Assembly (NCBI GenBank): GCA_945872245.1
Contig: CAMBZB010000001.1
Span: 58,750-122,749, forward strand
Source: Flavobacterium psychrophilum
GTDB lineage: Bacteria; Bacteroidota; Bacteroidia; Flavobacteriales; Flavobacteriaceae
Direction: 5' to 3'
DNA: 64,000 nucleotides
A program made the translations under genes and the position numbers. Shown in pieces: positions 1-8,624 of the stretch. Below the pieces are notes generated by a model. That model was not told where the DNA came from. It made no database searches and saw nothing but the letters and a program-made list of their open reading frames with translations. Position 1 is the stretch's first letter. Every line of letters starts with the position of its first letter.

Positions 1-2
1 AG

Positions 3-1775
3 TCAGTGGTAGAAGAACTTTCAGAATCATTGGGGGTAGAATCCATAAGCAAGACCAGCAGTATCGTGAAACTAACCCTAACCAGTGAAATTAGGGAAAA
101 AGGGGAGGACTTTTTGAACGAATTGGTAAAAAATTACAATGAGGATGCCATTAGCGACAAGAATTATGTGTTGAATAACACGATGCACTTTGTTCAATCC
201 CGCATCAAAGATATTGCCTCGGAATTAAGTAATGTGGAAAAGGTAAACGAAAATTTCAAAAAACAAAACCAAATTACGGATCTTACTTCCAATGCAGGAT
301 TGTATTTGCAAAGTGCGGAAGGATACGAAAAAGCAGTTATAGAAATAGAGTCGCAGCTCAATGTGGTCAATGATATGATTGATTTTGTGAAAAACAAAGG
401 GAATTCGGTTTTGATTCCCATCAATATTATGCCGGCAGGAAGCGGTTCTGATATTGTGAAATTTATTGGTGAGTACAATGAAACGGTGATGCAAAAGAAT
501 AGAATCATGAAAGAGGGAACCCTCAAGAATGCCATCGTGATTAATTTAAATCAAAGGATAGAGGATTTAAACAGAAACATAAAAGAAAGTCTATCGGTTT
601 TAAAAACCTCATTGAAAACAAAAAAAGAGGATTTAGACAAGCAAAATAGCGTATTAACGGGCAAGATAAACGATATACCCTCACAAGAACGCGAATTCAG
701 AATTATTGACAGACAACAGAAAATTAAGGAAACCATTTATTTGTATTTGTTGCAAAAAAGAGAAGAAACTGCTATTTCCTTGTCCGTAACAGAACCCAAT
801 GCCAAAGTGGTCGACGAAGCGATTTCCTCCGATAAACCAGTATCGCCCAAAAAAACCATCATTTATTTACTGACTTTACTATTAGGATTTGGAATTCCCT
901 TTGTTATTATATATGTCAAAAATTTACTGGACACCAAAATAAAAACAAGGGAAGACATAGAAAAAATAAAAGGGATTCCTTTTATAGCTAGTGTCACCCT
1001 GGCTGAAAAAAATGAAGTTTTTGCTAAAAATAGCCGGTCCAGTTCAGCGGAATCCCTTCGAATTGCAACCAGTAATGTCGAATTTATGGTTAGTGGCGTA
1101 AAAGAAGGAATGGCCAAAACGATTTTTGTTACGTCTACCCTGCCTGGAGAGGGCAAAACCTATATTGCCATCAATTTAGCCACTTCTCTCGCAGAAACCA
1201 AAAGAAAAGTATTATTCATTGGACTTGATTTACGTGCCCCGAAAATCAAATCCTATTTTGATATTGATGAATTCATTAATGGCCTGACGGCTTATTTATC
1301 TAAAAAGAACCAAAAAATTCACGATTATATTCGGCCATCAGGAATTGAAAACTTGGATTTGTTGCCCTCTGGAATAATACCGCCAAATCCCGTCCAGTTA
1401 TTAAAAGATGGGGGTATTGATGCCTTATTTGATGAACTCAAAAAAGAATACGATTACATTGTGGTTGATACCGCTCCCGTTAGTTTGGTTGTGGATACAA
1501 TATTGATTGCTAAAAATGCAGATGCGTTTGTTTATGTAATTCGATCCAATTATTCTGAAAAGCGCACGTTGAAATTGATTAAATCTTATTACAAAGAAAA
1601 AAAGTTGCCTAACATGGGACTTCTATTGAACGGAGTGAAATCTAAAAAAGCTTACGGTTATGGCTACGGTTATGGCTACGGTTATGGCTACGGTTATGGG
1701 GAAGATACAGAGGCAGAAAGAAAAGTTTGGTATAAAGAATTGCTTGAAAAAATAAAAGATTCATTTAAATTCTAA
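3..1775 (+). CDS. Wzc-like polysaccharide biosynthesis tyrosine autokinase (5' truncated by window)
   Basis: This is a membrane chain-length regulator and BY-kinase of capsule/exopolysaccharide export. The frame is open to the window edge and about 200 N-terminal residues of a typical protein are missing, so the GTG at position 6 is probably not the start. Counting from that GTG, residues 1-250 are charged and coiled-coil-like (periplasmic part), and a membrane helix lies near 284-305. The cytosolic kinase follows, with Walker A LPGEGKT (379-385), Walker A' VLFIGLDLRAPK (about 403-414) and Walker B YIVVDTAP (about 483-490). The C-terminus has eight Tyr-Gly pairs (about 550-565) followed by a charged tail; this is the tyrosine cluster expected for autophosphorylation. 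Its polysaccharide partners lie outside the window. Confidence 0.9.
   Translation, partial: SVVEELSESLGVESISKTSSIVKLTLTSEIREKGEDFLNELVKNYNEDAISDKNYVLNNTMHFVQSRIKDIASELSNVEKVNENFKKQNQITDLTSNAGLYLQSAEGYEKAVIEIESQLNVVNDMIDFVKNKGNSVLIPINIMPAGSGSDIVKFIGEYNETVMQKNRIMKEGTLKNAIVINLNQRIEDLNRNIKESLSVLKTSLKTKKEDLDKQNSVLTGKINDIPSQEREFRIIDRQQKIKETIYLYLLQKREETAISLSVTEPNAKVVDEAISSDKPVSPKKTIIYLLTLLLGFGIPFVIIYVKNLLDTKIKTREDIEKIKGIPFIASVTLAEKNEVFAKNSRSSSAESLRIATSNVEFMVSGVKEGMAKTIFVTSTLPGEGKTYIAINLATSLAETKRKVLFIGLDLRAPKIKSYFDIDEFINGLTAYLSKKNQKIHDYIRPSGIENLDLLPSGIIPPNPVQLLKDGGIDALFDELKKEYDYIVVDTAPVSLVVDTILIAKNADAFVYVIRSNYSEKRTLKLIKSYYKEKKLPNMGLLLNGVKSKKAYGYGYGYGYGYGYGYGEDTEAERKVWYKELLEKIKDSFKF
1653..1700 (+). 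repeat. 12-bp tandem repeat encoding the Tyr-Gly tail
   Basis: Four consecutive copies of TACGGTTATGGC (the last ends in GGG) encode eight Tyr-Gly pairs in the kinase tail. The unit is a multiple of three, so copy-number change would alter tyrosine number without a frameshift. Confidence 0.95.
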
Positions 1776-2175
1776 TTCAGCCTCCTCTTAGGCAACATTA
1801 TGGGATAGCCGAAAAAAGAAATTAACTTTTACAACGCATACATCGGGAGAGCTTTTCCGAGGTGCTTTGGCCTCCTTCAGGTTTAATTTCTCAAAGTTTT
1901 ACTGCTGTTTTTTTGAATACAGATTTCACAAATGGATACCTATTTTTCGGTGTTGATTTGTGAAATTTTCTGTTTTTAGTAATACCTCTTTAGCTCTTTA
2001 CGCGATTTTTTCAATTCACAAACAATATTCGCTTTATTGTCCAATACAAAGCAACACAACCAATGACACTGGAGATAGGATAAGCGATACGTTCTTTTTA
2101 TTTCTATAAAAAAATGACACTCGACTAAAAATATTGGTTATAGAACAATATAATTTTTTTTAGGGTAGAATGGAT
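1776..2175. other. Intergenic stretch without recognised gene
   Basis: These 400 bases lie between the convergent kinase gene and the feo operon. They hold short imperfect repeats of a TTTCACAAATGGA / TTTGTGAAATTTT type (about 1924-1975), also seen near 51260-51345, and a small hairpin at 2131-2151. No convincing reading frame or RNA was recognised. Confidence 0.5.
2131..2160. terminator. Weak bidirectional hairpin terminator
   Basis: ATATTG (2131-2136) and CAATAT (2146-2151) form a 6-bp stem with a T-run on either side: TTTTTTTT at about 2153-2160 on plus, TTTTT on minus. It could end the leftward feo operon. The short stem makes it tentative. Confidence 0.35.
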
Positions 2176-2298
2176 TTATTTACACGCGCAATCTTCCCCA
2201 CAATTTTTGTCCGATTTTTTTCTTTTAAAAAAGAATTTTCTAAATAAAAAAACTACGGCAATTCCTAAAGTGACATAAGCTAAAATTTCTTGAAACAT
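2176..2298 (-). CDS. FeoB-associated Cys-rich membrane peptide (40 aa)
   Basis: This short reading frame begins 7 bases after the feoB stop. It encodes a 40-residue peptide: a hydrophobic N-terminal helix (about residues 5-19), a basic patch FRKFFFKRKK (about 19-28), then a C-terminal NCGEDCACK with three cysteines in C-x3-C-x-C spacing. Small Cys-rich membrane peptides immediately after feoB are a known family (FeoB-associated Cys-rich membrane protein). The role is unproven; contact with Fe(II) or the FeoB pore is inferred from context. Position, topology and Cys tail make it a confident member despite its length. It should be co-transcribed with feoA-feoB. Confidence 0.85.
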   Translation of the reverse strand: MFQEILAYVTLGIAVVFLFRKFFFKRKKSDKNCGEDCACK

Positions 2299-2305
2299 AA
2301 CTACT

Positions 2306-4408
2306 TTATTTTAAGATTTGATAGGCAAAAAAGGCTACGATATAAGCAAAACCACTCATGAAAATGAGTTGTCCCAAAGGCCATTTCCAAGAATTAGTTT
2401 CTTTTTTGGTAACGGCAAGTGTGCTGGCACATTGCATCGCAAAGGCATAAAATAACAACAAGGAAATCCCTGAAGCAAAGTTAAAGATCTTATCGCCTGT
2501 TTCAAGATTTATCTCGGCTTTCATCTTATTTTTTATGGTGTCTTCAGTATCGCTACCACCGACGCTGTAAATGGTAGCCAGTGTTCCCACAAAAACCTCT
2601 CTTGCGGCAAACGAACTGATAATGGCAATACCAATTTTCCAATCGTAGCCTAAAGGGGAAATGGCGGGCTCTATGGTTTTTCCCATCACGCCAATATAGG
2701 AATGCTCTAGTTTATAGGCAGCAATTTTGTTTTCTAGTTCTGAGGAGGATAAATGGGTATTTTCTACTTTTGAAAGCAAAATTTCTTCCGCATTATTGAA
2801 TTTCTTGCCGGGACCATAGGAAGCCAAAAACCATAAAACTACTGATATGGCCAAGATTATTTTCCCTGCTCCAAAAACGAAGGCCTTCGTTTTTTCGATG
2901 ACGTTTATCGCCACGTTTTTAAACATCGGCAGTTTGTAATTGGGCATTTCGACCACAAAGAATGTTTTGCATTTGAGTTGAAGCACTTTGTTCAATACAA
3001 AAGCCGAAAATATCGCCATACCAAAACCCAAAAGGTACAAAAACATCAATGTTAATCCCTGCATATTTACAATACCAAACACGCGCTTGTCCGGAATTAC
3101 TAGTCCGATGATTATAGCGTAAACTGGCAATCTTGCAGAGCAAGTGGTAAACGGGGTTACCAAAATCGTAATTAATCGTTCTTTCCAATTCTCGATATTT
3201 CGGGTTGCCATAATGGCTGGGATGGCACAAGCAGTTCCGGAAATAAGTGGCACGACACTTTTACCGGAAAGTCCAAATTTGCGCATAATCTTGTCCATCA
3301 AAAAAACCACTCGGCTCATATAACCGCTTTCTTCGAGAATGGAGATAAACAAAAATAAAAAAGCTATTTGGGGAATAAATATCAAAATGCCGCCAATTCC
3401 TGGAATAATTCCCTGTGAAATTAGGTTGGTGAAGCTGCCAGCAGGTAATTTTTCGTTTGCCAAGAAACTCAATCGGGCAAAAGTAGTGTCTATAAAATCC
3501 ATTGGAATTTTAGACCATTCAAAAATAGATTGGAAAATCCCGAATAAGATGAAAAAGAAAATCAGGTAACCAAAAATTTTATGCGTCAGTATTCTGTCCA
3601 GTTTGCTCCTCAAATCTTTGGCTGACAAAACATCTATCTTCTGACCAATTTTTAGGATGTCATTGATGAATTGATACCGTTTTATGGTCTCTTTTTGTTG
3701 CAATCTTTTTAACTCCGAATCGGTTTTTGTAAACGAATCATTTTTAAGCACCTTTCTATTTAAATCCACAAAATTGACGTCCTGGGTAATTACTAACCAA
3801 AGTTTGTATAAGGACTGGTTCGGGAACGTTTTCCGGAGATTGTTGAAATAAACTTCGTCAATTGTCGAAGCATTCAAGCACGGCTCTGTAGAAATGCTTT
3901 TGTAGGTGGTAATCAGTTTTTTCAGTTCCTCAATGCCGGTGCCTTTTCGAGAACTTACTAGCGCTATTTTGGTTTTCAATTGATCTTCGAGAAACGGGAT
4001 GTCCAATGAAATTCCTTTGTATTCCATTCGGTCAATCATATTGATAACCAAAATGGTTGGGATTTCCAAGTCTTTTATTTGGGTAAAAAGCAACAAATTG
4101 CGCTTTAAATTTTCCACTTCACTCACCAACAAAATAACATCAGGGTAGAGTTTGTGTTTCTTGTTGAGCAATAATTCGATGACGACATTTTCGTCGACTG
4201 AACTTGCATTCAGGCTATAAGTTCCGGGCAAATCGAGCACATTTGCCTTGATGGTATTAGATAACTTGCAAAAGCCGAGTTTTTTTTCAACAGTAATGCC
4301 GGGATAATTTCCAACTTGTTGGTTCAAACCGGTCAGTTGATTAAAAACCGATGTTTTGCCTGTGTTTGGATTGCCTATTAAAGCGACATTGATATTTTCC
4401 TTGCTCAT
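2306..4408 (-). CDS. feoB: Ferrous iron transporter B (FeoB)
   Basis: FeoB is the inner-membrane Fe(II) transporter with an N-terminal G domain. The 700 residues show P-loop GNPNTGKTS (12-20), G3-type DLPGTYS (about 59-65) and the guanine-specificity NMID (about 123-126). A hydrophobic C-terminal half from about residue 280 contains the two Gate segments; one includes SGTACAIPAIMATRN, with the Cys seen in FeoB pores. Length is in the normal range. The start overlaps the end of feoA by 4 bases, indicating translational coupling, and the small Cys-rich peptide follows. No Fur site was identified by eye. Confidence 0.97.
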   Translation of the reverse strand: MSKENINVALIGNPNTGKTSVFNQLTGLNQQVGNYPGITVEKKLGFCKLSNTIKANVLDLPGTYSLNASSVDENVVIELLLNKKHKLYPDVILLVSEVENLKRNLLLFTQIKDLEIPTILVINMIDRMEYKGISLDIPFLEDQLKTKIALVSSRKGTGIEELKKLITTYKSISTEPCLNASTIDEVYFNNLRKTFPNQSLYKLWLVITQDVNFVDLNRKVLKNDSFTKTDSELKRLQQKETIKRYQFINDILKIGQKIDVLSAKDLRSKLDRILTHKIFGYLIFFFILFGIFQSIFEWSKIPMDFIDTTFARLSFLANEKLPAGSFTNLISQGIIPGIGGILIFIPQIAFLFLFISILEESGYMSRVVFLMDKIMRKFGLSGKSVVPLISGTACAIPAIMATRNIENWKERLITILVTPFTTCSARLPVYAIIIGLVIPDKRVFGIVNMQGLTLMFLYLLGFGMAIFSAFVLNKVLQLKCKTFFVVEMPNYKLPMFKNVAINVIEKTKAFVFGAGKIILAISVVLWFLASYGPGKKFNNAEEILLSKVENTHLSSSELENKIAAYKLEHSYIGVMGKTIEPAISPLGYDWKIGIAIISSFAAREVFVGTLATIYSVGGSDTEDTIKNKMKAEINLETGDKIFNFASGISLLLFYAFAMQCASTLAVTKKETNSWKWPLGQLIFMSGFAYIVAFFAYQILK

Positions 4409-4677
4409 TTCAACTTATTTTGCTTCGCCAGATCGTTTTTTGTCTTCGGGTTAATAATTTCAACTTCAATTTCACGAGCAGTTTCGATGCGAATGGCAAG
4501 GTGTGAGCCATTTATATCCAAATATAAAGGATCGCCGAAGGGTGCAATTTGAAGTAATTCGACCCTGTTTCCGGGCAAACAACCCATTTCAAGTAATTTT
4601 AAGGGAATAGCTTCCACATCAAAATTTTTGATGAGCGCTACATCTCCTTTTTTTAAATTGGCTATTGTGGTTTGCAA
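4405..4677 (-). CDS. feoA: Ferrous iron transport protein A (FeoA)
   Basis: FeoA is a small cytosolic SH3-like protein that acts with FeoB. The 90 residues carry the family pattern: LKKGDVALI, LLEMGCLPGNRVELL, then GSHLAIRIETAREIEVE. The only usable start is TTG at 4677, because an in-frame TAA lies two codons upstream and the next Met is deep in the domain. A TActTTTG -7 box (4704-4711) puts transcription start about 20 bases upstream of that TTG. It is the first gene of the feo operon. A 9-bp direct repeat TTTAGATTG lies in the leader (about 4684-4703), function unknown. Confidence 0.93.
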   Translation of the reverse strand: MQTTIANLKKGDVALIKNFDVEAIPLKLLEMGCLPGNRVELLQIAPFGDPLYLDINGSHLAIRIETAREIEVEIINPKTKNDLAKQNKLK

Positions 4678-4703
4678 ATCTTATTTAGATTGAATTTAGA
4701 TTG

Positions 4704-4711
4704 CAAAAGTA
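4704..4711 (-). promoter_or_regulatory. Bacteroidota -7 box for feoAB
   Basis: TACTTTTG on the minus strand matches TAnnTTTG and lies 27 bases upstream of the feoA TTG start. No clear TTG -33 element was seen at the usual spacing. Confidence 0.6.
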
Positions 4712-4760
4712 CAGATAAAAAAGAAATATTAAATGACTATTATCAGGTTTAGGATTATTT

Positions 4761-5426
4761 TTAGTTTTCGCAAAGCCAATTAATATCTTCAATCAAGCGT
4801 TGAATTTCTTCCTTTTTTGTTCCGTCATAAAAACCTCGAATGCGTCTTTTGGAATCAACAAGAACAAAGTTTTCAGTGTGTACCATATCGTAAAGTTCCT
4901 CCGGTTTTCCTTGTTTTACGGCCAAATAGGATTTTCTTGCTATTGCATAAATGGCTTTTTTGTCGCCGGTAACTAGGTTCCACTTGGAATCAATTACGCT
5001 GTTTATTTTGGCATATTCCTTCAAAACCGAAACACTGTCAACGTCAGGCATAACCGAGAAGGACAGCAATTTTACCTTTGGATTATCAAGAAATGCTTTT
5101 TGTACCTCGACCAAATTAGTTGTCATTTTTGGGCAAATCGATTTACAACTTGTGAAGAAAAAATCAGCAACATAAATTTTTCCTTCATAATCTTTTTGGG
5201 TAATGGTTTTGCCGTTTTGATTGGTAAACGAAAAGTTGGCAATCGTGTGGTATTTGCTAATATATTGAACCGTAGTATCCACTAATTCTGGGTTTACATC
5301 GGATGGATTATAAATGGGCAATGACTTTGCCGGTTTCAAAGCCGAATAAAAAAGGAAAATTGTAACAGCAGAAAAGACCAATAAAACACCAAAGAATTTT
5401 CGATATTTAAAAAAAAAAGATTGCAT
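4761..5426 (-). CDS. SCO1/SenC/PrrC family copper/thiol protein
   Basis: This is a membrane-anchored thioredoxin-fold protein of the SCO family, which delivers copper to the CuA site of cytochrome oxidase or acts as a thiol reductase. Residues 10-28 form an N-terminal membrane anchor. The metal site is visible as C94-KSI-C98 in FFFTSCKSICP, with the expected distant histidine H183 in YDMVHTENF. Length (221 aa) is typical. It is monocistronic between feoA and the divergent M13 peptidase. A TAttTTTG box at 5441-5448 precedes it. No cytochrome oxidase genes are in the window, so the target is inferred from family. Confidence 0.92.
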   Translation of the reverse strand: MQSFFFKYRKFFGVLLVFSAVTIFLFYSALKPAKSLPIYNPSDVNPELVDTTVQYISKYHTIANFSFTNQNGKTITQKDYEGKIYVADFFFTSCKSICPKMTTNLVEVQKAFLDNPKVKLLSFSVMPDVDSVSVLKEYAKINSVIDSKWNLVTGDKKAIYAIARKSYLAVKQGKPEELYDMVHTENFVLVDSKRRIRGFYDGTKKEEIQRLIEDINWLCEN

Positions 5427-5440
5427 AAAAATGATTTTGC

Positions 5441-5448
5441 CAAAAATA
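5441..5448 (-). promoter_or_regulatory. Bacteroidota -7 box for the SCO1-like gene
   Basis: TATTTTTG on the minus strand matches TAnnTTTG, 14 bases before the ATG at 5426. Confidence 0.5.
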
Positions 5449-5526
5449 CGAAAATGACTTTTGTTTTAAATTAAATTAACACATTGTTATTTCAAAAGAA
5501 TTAATCTTAATTTTAAAAAAGATGAA

Positions 5527-5534
5527 TATCTTTG
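5527..5534 (+). promoter_or_regulatory. Bacteroidota -7 box for the M13 peptidase
   Basis: TATCTTTG matches TAnnTTTG and lies 26 bases before the ATG at 5561. Confidence 0.6.
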
Positions 5535-5560
5535 GGAGTGTAACTATAGACTCAAAATAA

Positions 5561-7624
5561 ATGAAAATAATTTTCAATAAACAGTTAGTTTTTGTGATTT
5601 CTGCAATTCTTGGACTTTCATCAGCTCAGTCGCAAATTGCTCCGGCGAAAAAAGAACTTGGTATTAATGTGTCGTTTATGGATACAAAAGTAAAACCAAA
5701 TGATGATTTTTTCCGATTTGTAAACGGGACATGGCTTGACAAAACTGAAATTCCAAGTGACAAAACTTCATGGGGAAGCTTTAACGAATTACGAAAAAAG
5801 ACGGATATTGATGCCTTGAACATTTTAAAAGAAGCCGCAACAAATCCAAAATACAAATCCAATACAGATCAAGGAAAAGCGGTAAATCTTTTCAAAACCA
5901 TTATGGATACTATTGGTAGAAATAATAATGGGCTGTCTCCACTAAAACCATATTTGGCTAAAATTAACGCTATAGAAAATATCAAAGATTTACAAGCTTT
6001 GTTAATAGAAATGGAACCTATTGGCGGTATCGGATTTTTTGGTGTTGGCGTAGATGCTGACGCAAAAAACAGTAATAGAAATGTAATTACTCTTGGGCCA
6101 GGAAGTCTTGGCCTGCCAGACAGAGATTACTATGTTTCGGAGGACAAAGATCCAAAAGAAAAAAGAGAAAAATATATGTTGCATGTGGCTAGAATGTTAC
6201 AGTTTTTAGGCGAAAAACCACGGAAAGCAAAAACAGATGCCGCAACAATTTTGGCTTTAGAAACAGCAATGTCTAAACCAAGATTTGACAGAGTAGAAAG
6301 ACGCGACCGAAGAAAATCCTATAATCCAATGAAGGTTTCCGATTTGCAGCAACTAACACCTTCCATTGATTGGAATGTGTATTTGACCAATGTGGGGCTT
6401 AAAAATGTAGATTCCTTGATTGTTGCGCAACCTAAATACATGGTCGCTTTAGAGACTATTTTTAAGGATAATAAAGTGGAAGCTTGGAAAGCTTATTTGC
6501 GATGGACATTATTAAATAGAGCAACAGATAAATTATCAGTAGCAGTAGAAGATGCAAATTGGGAATTTTATGGAAAAACATTAACTGGAGCGATTAAGCA
6601 AAGAGCGCGAGATGAAAGAGCTTTGCAAGTAATTAATGGTTCGGTTGGGGAAGCACTGGGAAAATTATATGTGGAGAAAATGTTCCCAGCTGAAGCCAAA
6701 GTGAAAGCCGAAAAAATGATTAAGAACGTCTTTCTAGCTTTTGAAAACCGGATCAATAATTTGCCTTGGATGTCGCCAGAAACAAAGATAAGTGCCATTG
6801 AAAAATTACGAAAATCAACCATAAAAATTGGTTATCCTGATCAATGGAAAGACTATTCGGCCTTGACTTTGAAAAGTCCTGAAGAAGGAGGTACGTATTT
6901 TGAGAATTCGAAATACCTTGCGAAATGGAGCTTTCAAGAAGATTTAGACAAACGTTTTAAACCAGTTGATAAAACCGAATGGGGAATGTCGCCACAAACC
7001 GTAAATGCGTATTACAATCCTTCGTATAACGAAATTGTATTTCCAGCAGCAATTTTGCAACCGCCTTTTTATAATTATCAAGCCGATGAAGCTGTAAATT
7101 ATGGAGGAATCGGAGCGGTTATTGGTCACGAAATTTCTCATGGTTTTGATGATTCAGGGGCGCGATACAATGCTGATGGAAACTTGAAAGATTGGTGGAC
7201 AGCCGATGATTTAAAACAATTTACAGCTTTAACAGCCGCACTTGCCGCTCAATACAGCGCTTTGCAACCTTTGCCAGGAATTTTTGTTGATGGAAAATTT
7301 ACTTTGGGTGAAAACATAGGCGATTTAGGGGGTGTAAATGCCGCTTACGATGGTTTGCATCTCTATTTAAAAGCAAACGGAAACCCAGGATTAATAGATG
7401 GGTATACGCCAGAACAACGTTTCTTTATTTCTTGGGCAACAGTTTGGCGCACTAAAACGCGTGATGAAACGATAAAAAGCAGCGTGAAAACCGATCCACA
7501 TTCGCCAGGAATGTATCGTGCTTATGTGCCGTTGCAAAATGTAGATTCCTTTTATGAAGCATTTAATCTCAAACCGGGAGACGGAATGTATCTTTCGCCA
7601 GATAAACGAGTAAAAATATGGTAG
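5561..7624 (+). CDS. M13 family zinc metallopeptidase (neprilysin/PepO-like)
   Basis: This is a secreted or periplasmic endopeptidase. A Sec signal peptide covers about residues 1-25 (hydrophobic core, then SSAQSQ). The M13 N-terminal domain opens with DTKVKPNDDFFRFVNGTWL. The catalytic domain has NAYYNP for substrate binding, the zinc motif H523-E524-I-S-H527, and third ligand E584 in ENIGDLGG with D588. The 687 residues match bacterial M13 enzymes. It is monocistronic with its own -7 box. The substrate is unknown; M13 enzymes usually cleave short peptides. Confidence 0.95.
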   Translation: MKIIFNKQLVFVISAILGLSSAQSQIAPAKKELGINVSFMDTKVKPNDDFFRFVNGTWLDKTEIPSDKTSWGSFNELRKKTDIDALNILKEAATNPKYKSNTDQGKAVNLFKTIMDTIGRNNNGLSPLKPYLAKINAIENIKDLQALLIEMEPIGGIGFFGVGVDADAKNSNRNVITLGPGSLGLPDRDYYVSEDKDPKEKREKYMLHVARMLQFLGEKPRKAKTDAATILALETAMSKPRFDRVERRDRRKSYNPMKVSDLQQLTPSIDWNVYLTNVGLKNVDSLIVAQPKYMVALETIFKDNKVEAWKAYLRWTLLNRATDKLSVAVEDANWEFYGKTLTGAIKQRARDERALQVINGSVGEALGKLYVEKMFPAEAKVKAEKMIKNVFLAFENRINNLPWMSPETKISAIEKLRKSTIKIGYPDQWKDYSALTLKSPEEGGTYFENSKYLAKWSFQEDLDKRFKPVDKTEWGMSPQTVNAYYNPSYNEIVFPAAILQPPFYNYQADEAVNYGGIGAVIGHEISHGFDDSGARYNADGNLKDWWTADDLKQFTALTAALAAQYSALQPLPGIFVDGKFTLGENIGDLGGVNAAYDGLHLYLKANGNPGLIDGYTPEQRFFISWATVWRTKTRDETIKSSVKTDPHSPGMYRAYVPLQNVDSFYEAFNLKPGDGMYLSPDKRVKIW

Positions 7625-7793
7625 AAGAAATAAACATAAATACTCTTTATTTCAGGAGGTAGTTTTTGTAAGGCATAGATGAAGACAATAGAGATTAGGT
7701 CGAAACTAACTGACCCATCATAAGTCGATACCCTATAATTCAATGGTGTTTGTTGATTTTGGATAAAAAGGCATTGGAATTCTAGCTCTCACT

Positions 7794-8624
7794 TTATAAA
7801 TTCGGTTTTGAAAAAGTATAGCCTAAAACATTTTCGACTTTTGTGCTCAAAATTGTTTTTCCAAAAGTAGGGCTTTCATCATTAAATTCGGGTAAATCTA
7901 AGCCCAAATCGATTGCTTTTTGGGTATAATATTGCTCTCGACTTGGGTGAAATGGTGCCACAGCGTTAAAGGTTTCATTCCAAGAATTTTGTCGAAGAAT
8001 CTCCAAAATGATACCAATGCAATCGGTTTGATGAATCAAATTTATAGGGGCTTTGGGGTTTTCAAGGTTTTTCCTTCCAGCCAAAAAACGGATGGGATGC
8101 CGGTCTTCTCCAATCAATCCGCCAAAACGCAAAATGGTCGTTTTAAAATGAATGTTGGTTTGTAAAAGTTGTTCGACTGCTACCAATTGTCTGCCGCTTT
8201 CTGTTTCCGGACAGGTTTTAGTTTCCTCTGTCACACTGAGCGTGTCATCTTGAGCGCAGTCGAAAGACGATGTGTCGCCATAAACTGAAGTTGAACTTAC
8301 AAATAATACATTTTCGATTTTCGACTTTTCTATAAATGGGATTAAAGTGGCTATTTTTCCAATGAAGTCCGCTTTTGAATTCCCCCTTAATTTCGGGGGA
8401 ATATCAATAATCAAGGTTTTGCTTCCTTGCAAAAAAGTTTCTATATCTCCCGAAACATTGTTGCTTTCAAGGGCAAGCAAATAAGGCTGAATCCCAAGAT
8501 TTTCTATAATCGAAAGTTTATCAATCGAGGTTGTCGAACCTTTTACTGAAAACCCATTTTCGAGTAAGGCTTTCGCCAAAGGCAAACCCAACCAGCCGCA
8601 ACCCAGAATACTAATTTGTTTCAT
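7794..8624 (-). CDS. NAD(P)-binding epimerase/dehydratase-like protein (SDR, YeeZ type) with repeat-derived insert
   Basis: This is a Rossmann-fold protein of the extended SDR/YeeZ type, reaction unknown. It opens with the nucleotide-binding motif ILGCGWLG and carries VLFVSSTSVYGD, with the Ser-Tyr environment typical of the family. The start at 8624 (MKQISILG) fits homologues; the longer frame to 8645 would use TTG and lengthen the overlap with the upstream ORF6N gene from 14 to 35 bases. Directly after SVYGD, the residues SSFDCAQDDTLSV are encoded by a dispersed repeat (8230-8266). This lengthens a loop before EETKTCPETESGRQ without shifting the frame. Confidence 0.85.
   Translation of the reverse strand: MKQISILGCGWLGLPLAKALLENGFSVKGSTTSIDKLSIIENLGIQPYLLALESNNVSGDIETFLQGSKTLIIDIPPKLRGNSKADFIGKIATLIPFIEKSKIENVLFVSSTSVYGDTSSFDCAQDDTLSVTEETKTCPETESGRQLVAVEQLLQTNIHFKTTILRFGGLIGEDRHPIRFLAGRKNLENPKAPINLIHQTDCIGIILEILRQNSWNETFNAVAPFHPSREQYYTQKAIDLGLDLPEFNDESPTFGKTILSTKVENVLGYTFSKPNL
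8230..8266. repeat. Dispersed GTCACACTGAGC/TCGAAAG repeat inside a gene
   Basis: Two adjoining half-elements are present: GTCACACTGAGCG (8230-8242) and GTCATCTTGAGCG followed by CAGTCGAAAG (8244-8266). The element is related to the palindrome at 52002-52053. It lies fully within the epimerase-like gene and encodes FDCAQDD in the minus-strand frame. Confidence 0.85.

Noticed and set aside
1776..2175. Possible decayed gene (translated segment PPSGLISQSFTAVFLNTDF) after the kinase gene
   Set aside because: Too short, with no family match and frequent stops in all frames.
4684..4703. Direct repeat TTTAGATTG as a Fur or other iron-regulator site
   Set aside because: It does not resemble a Fur box and the two copies are direct, not inverted; reported only as a note in feoA.
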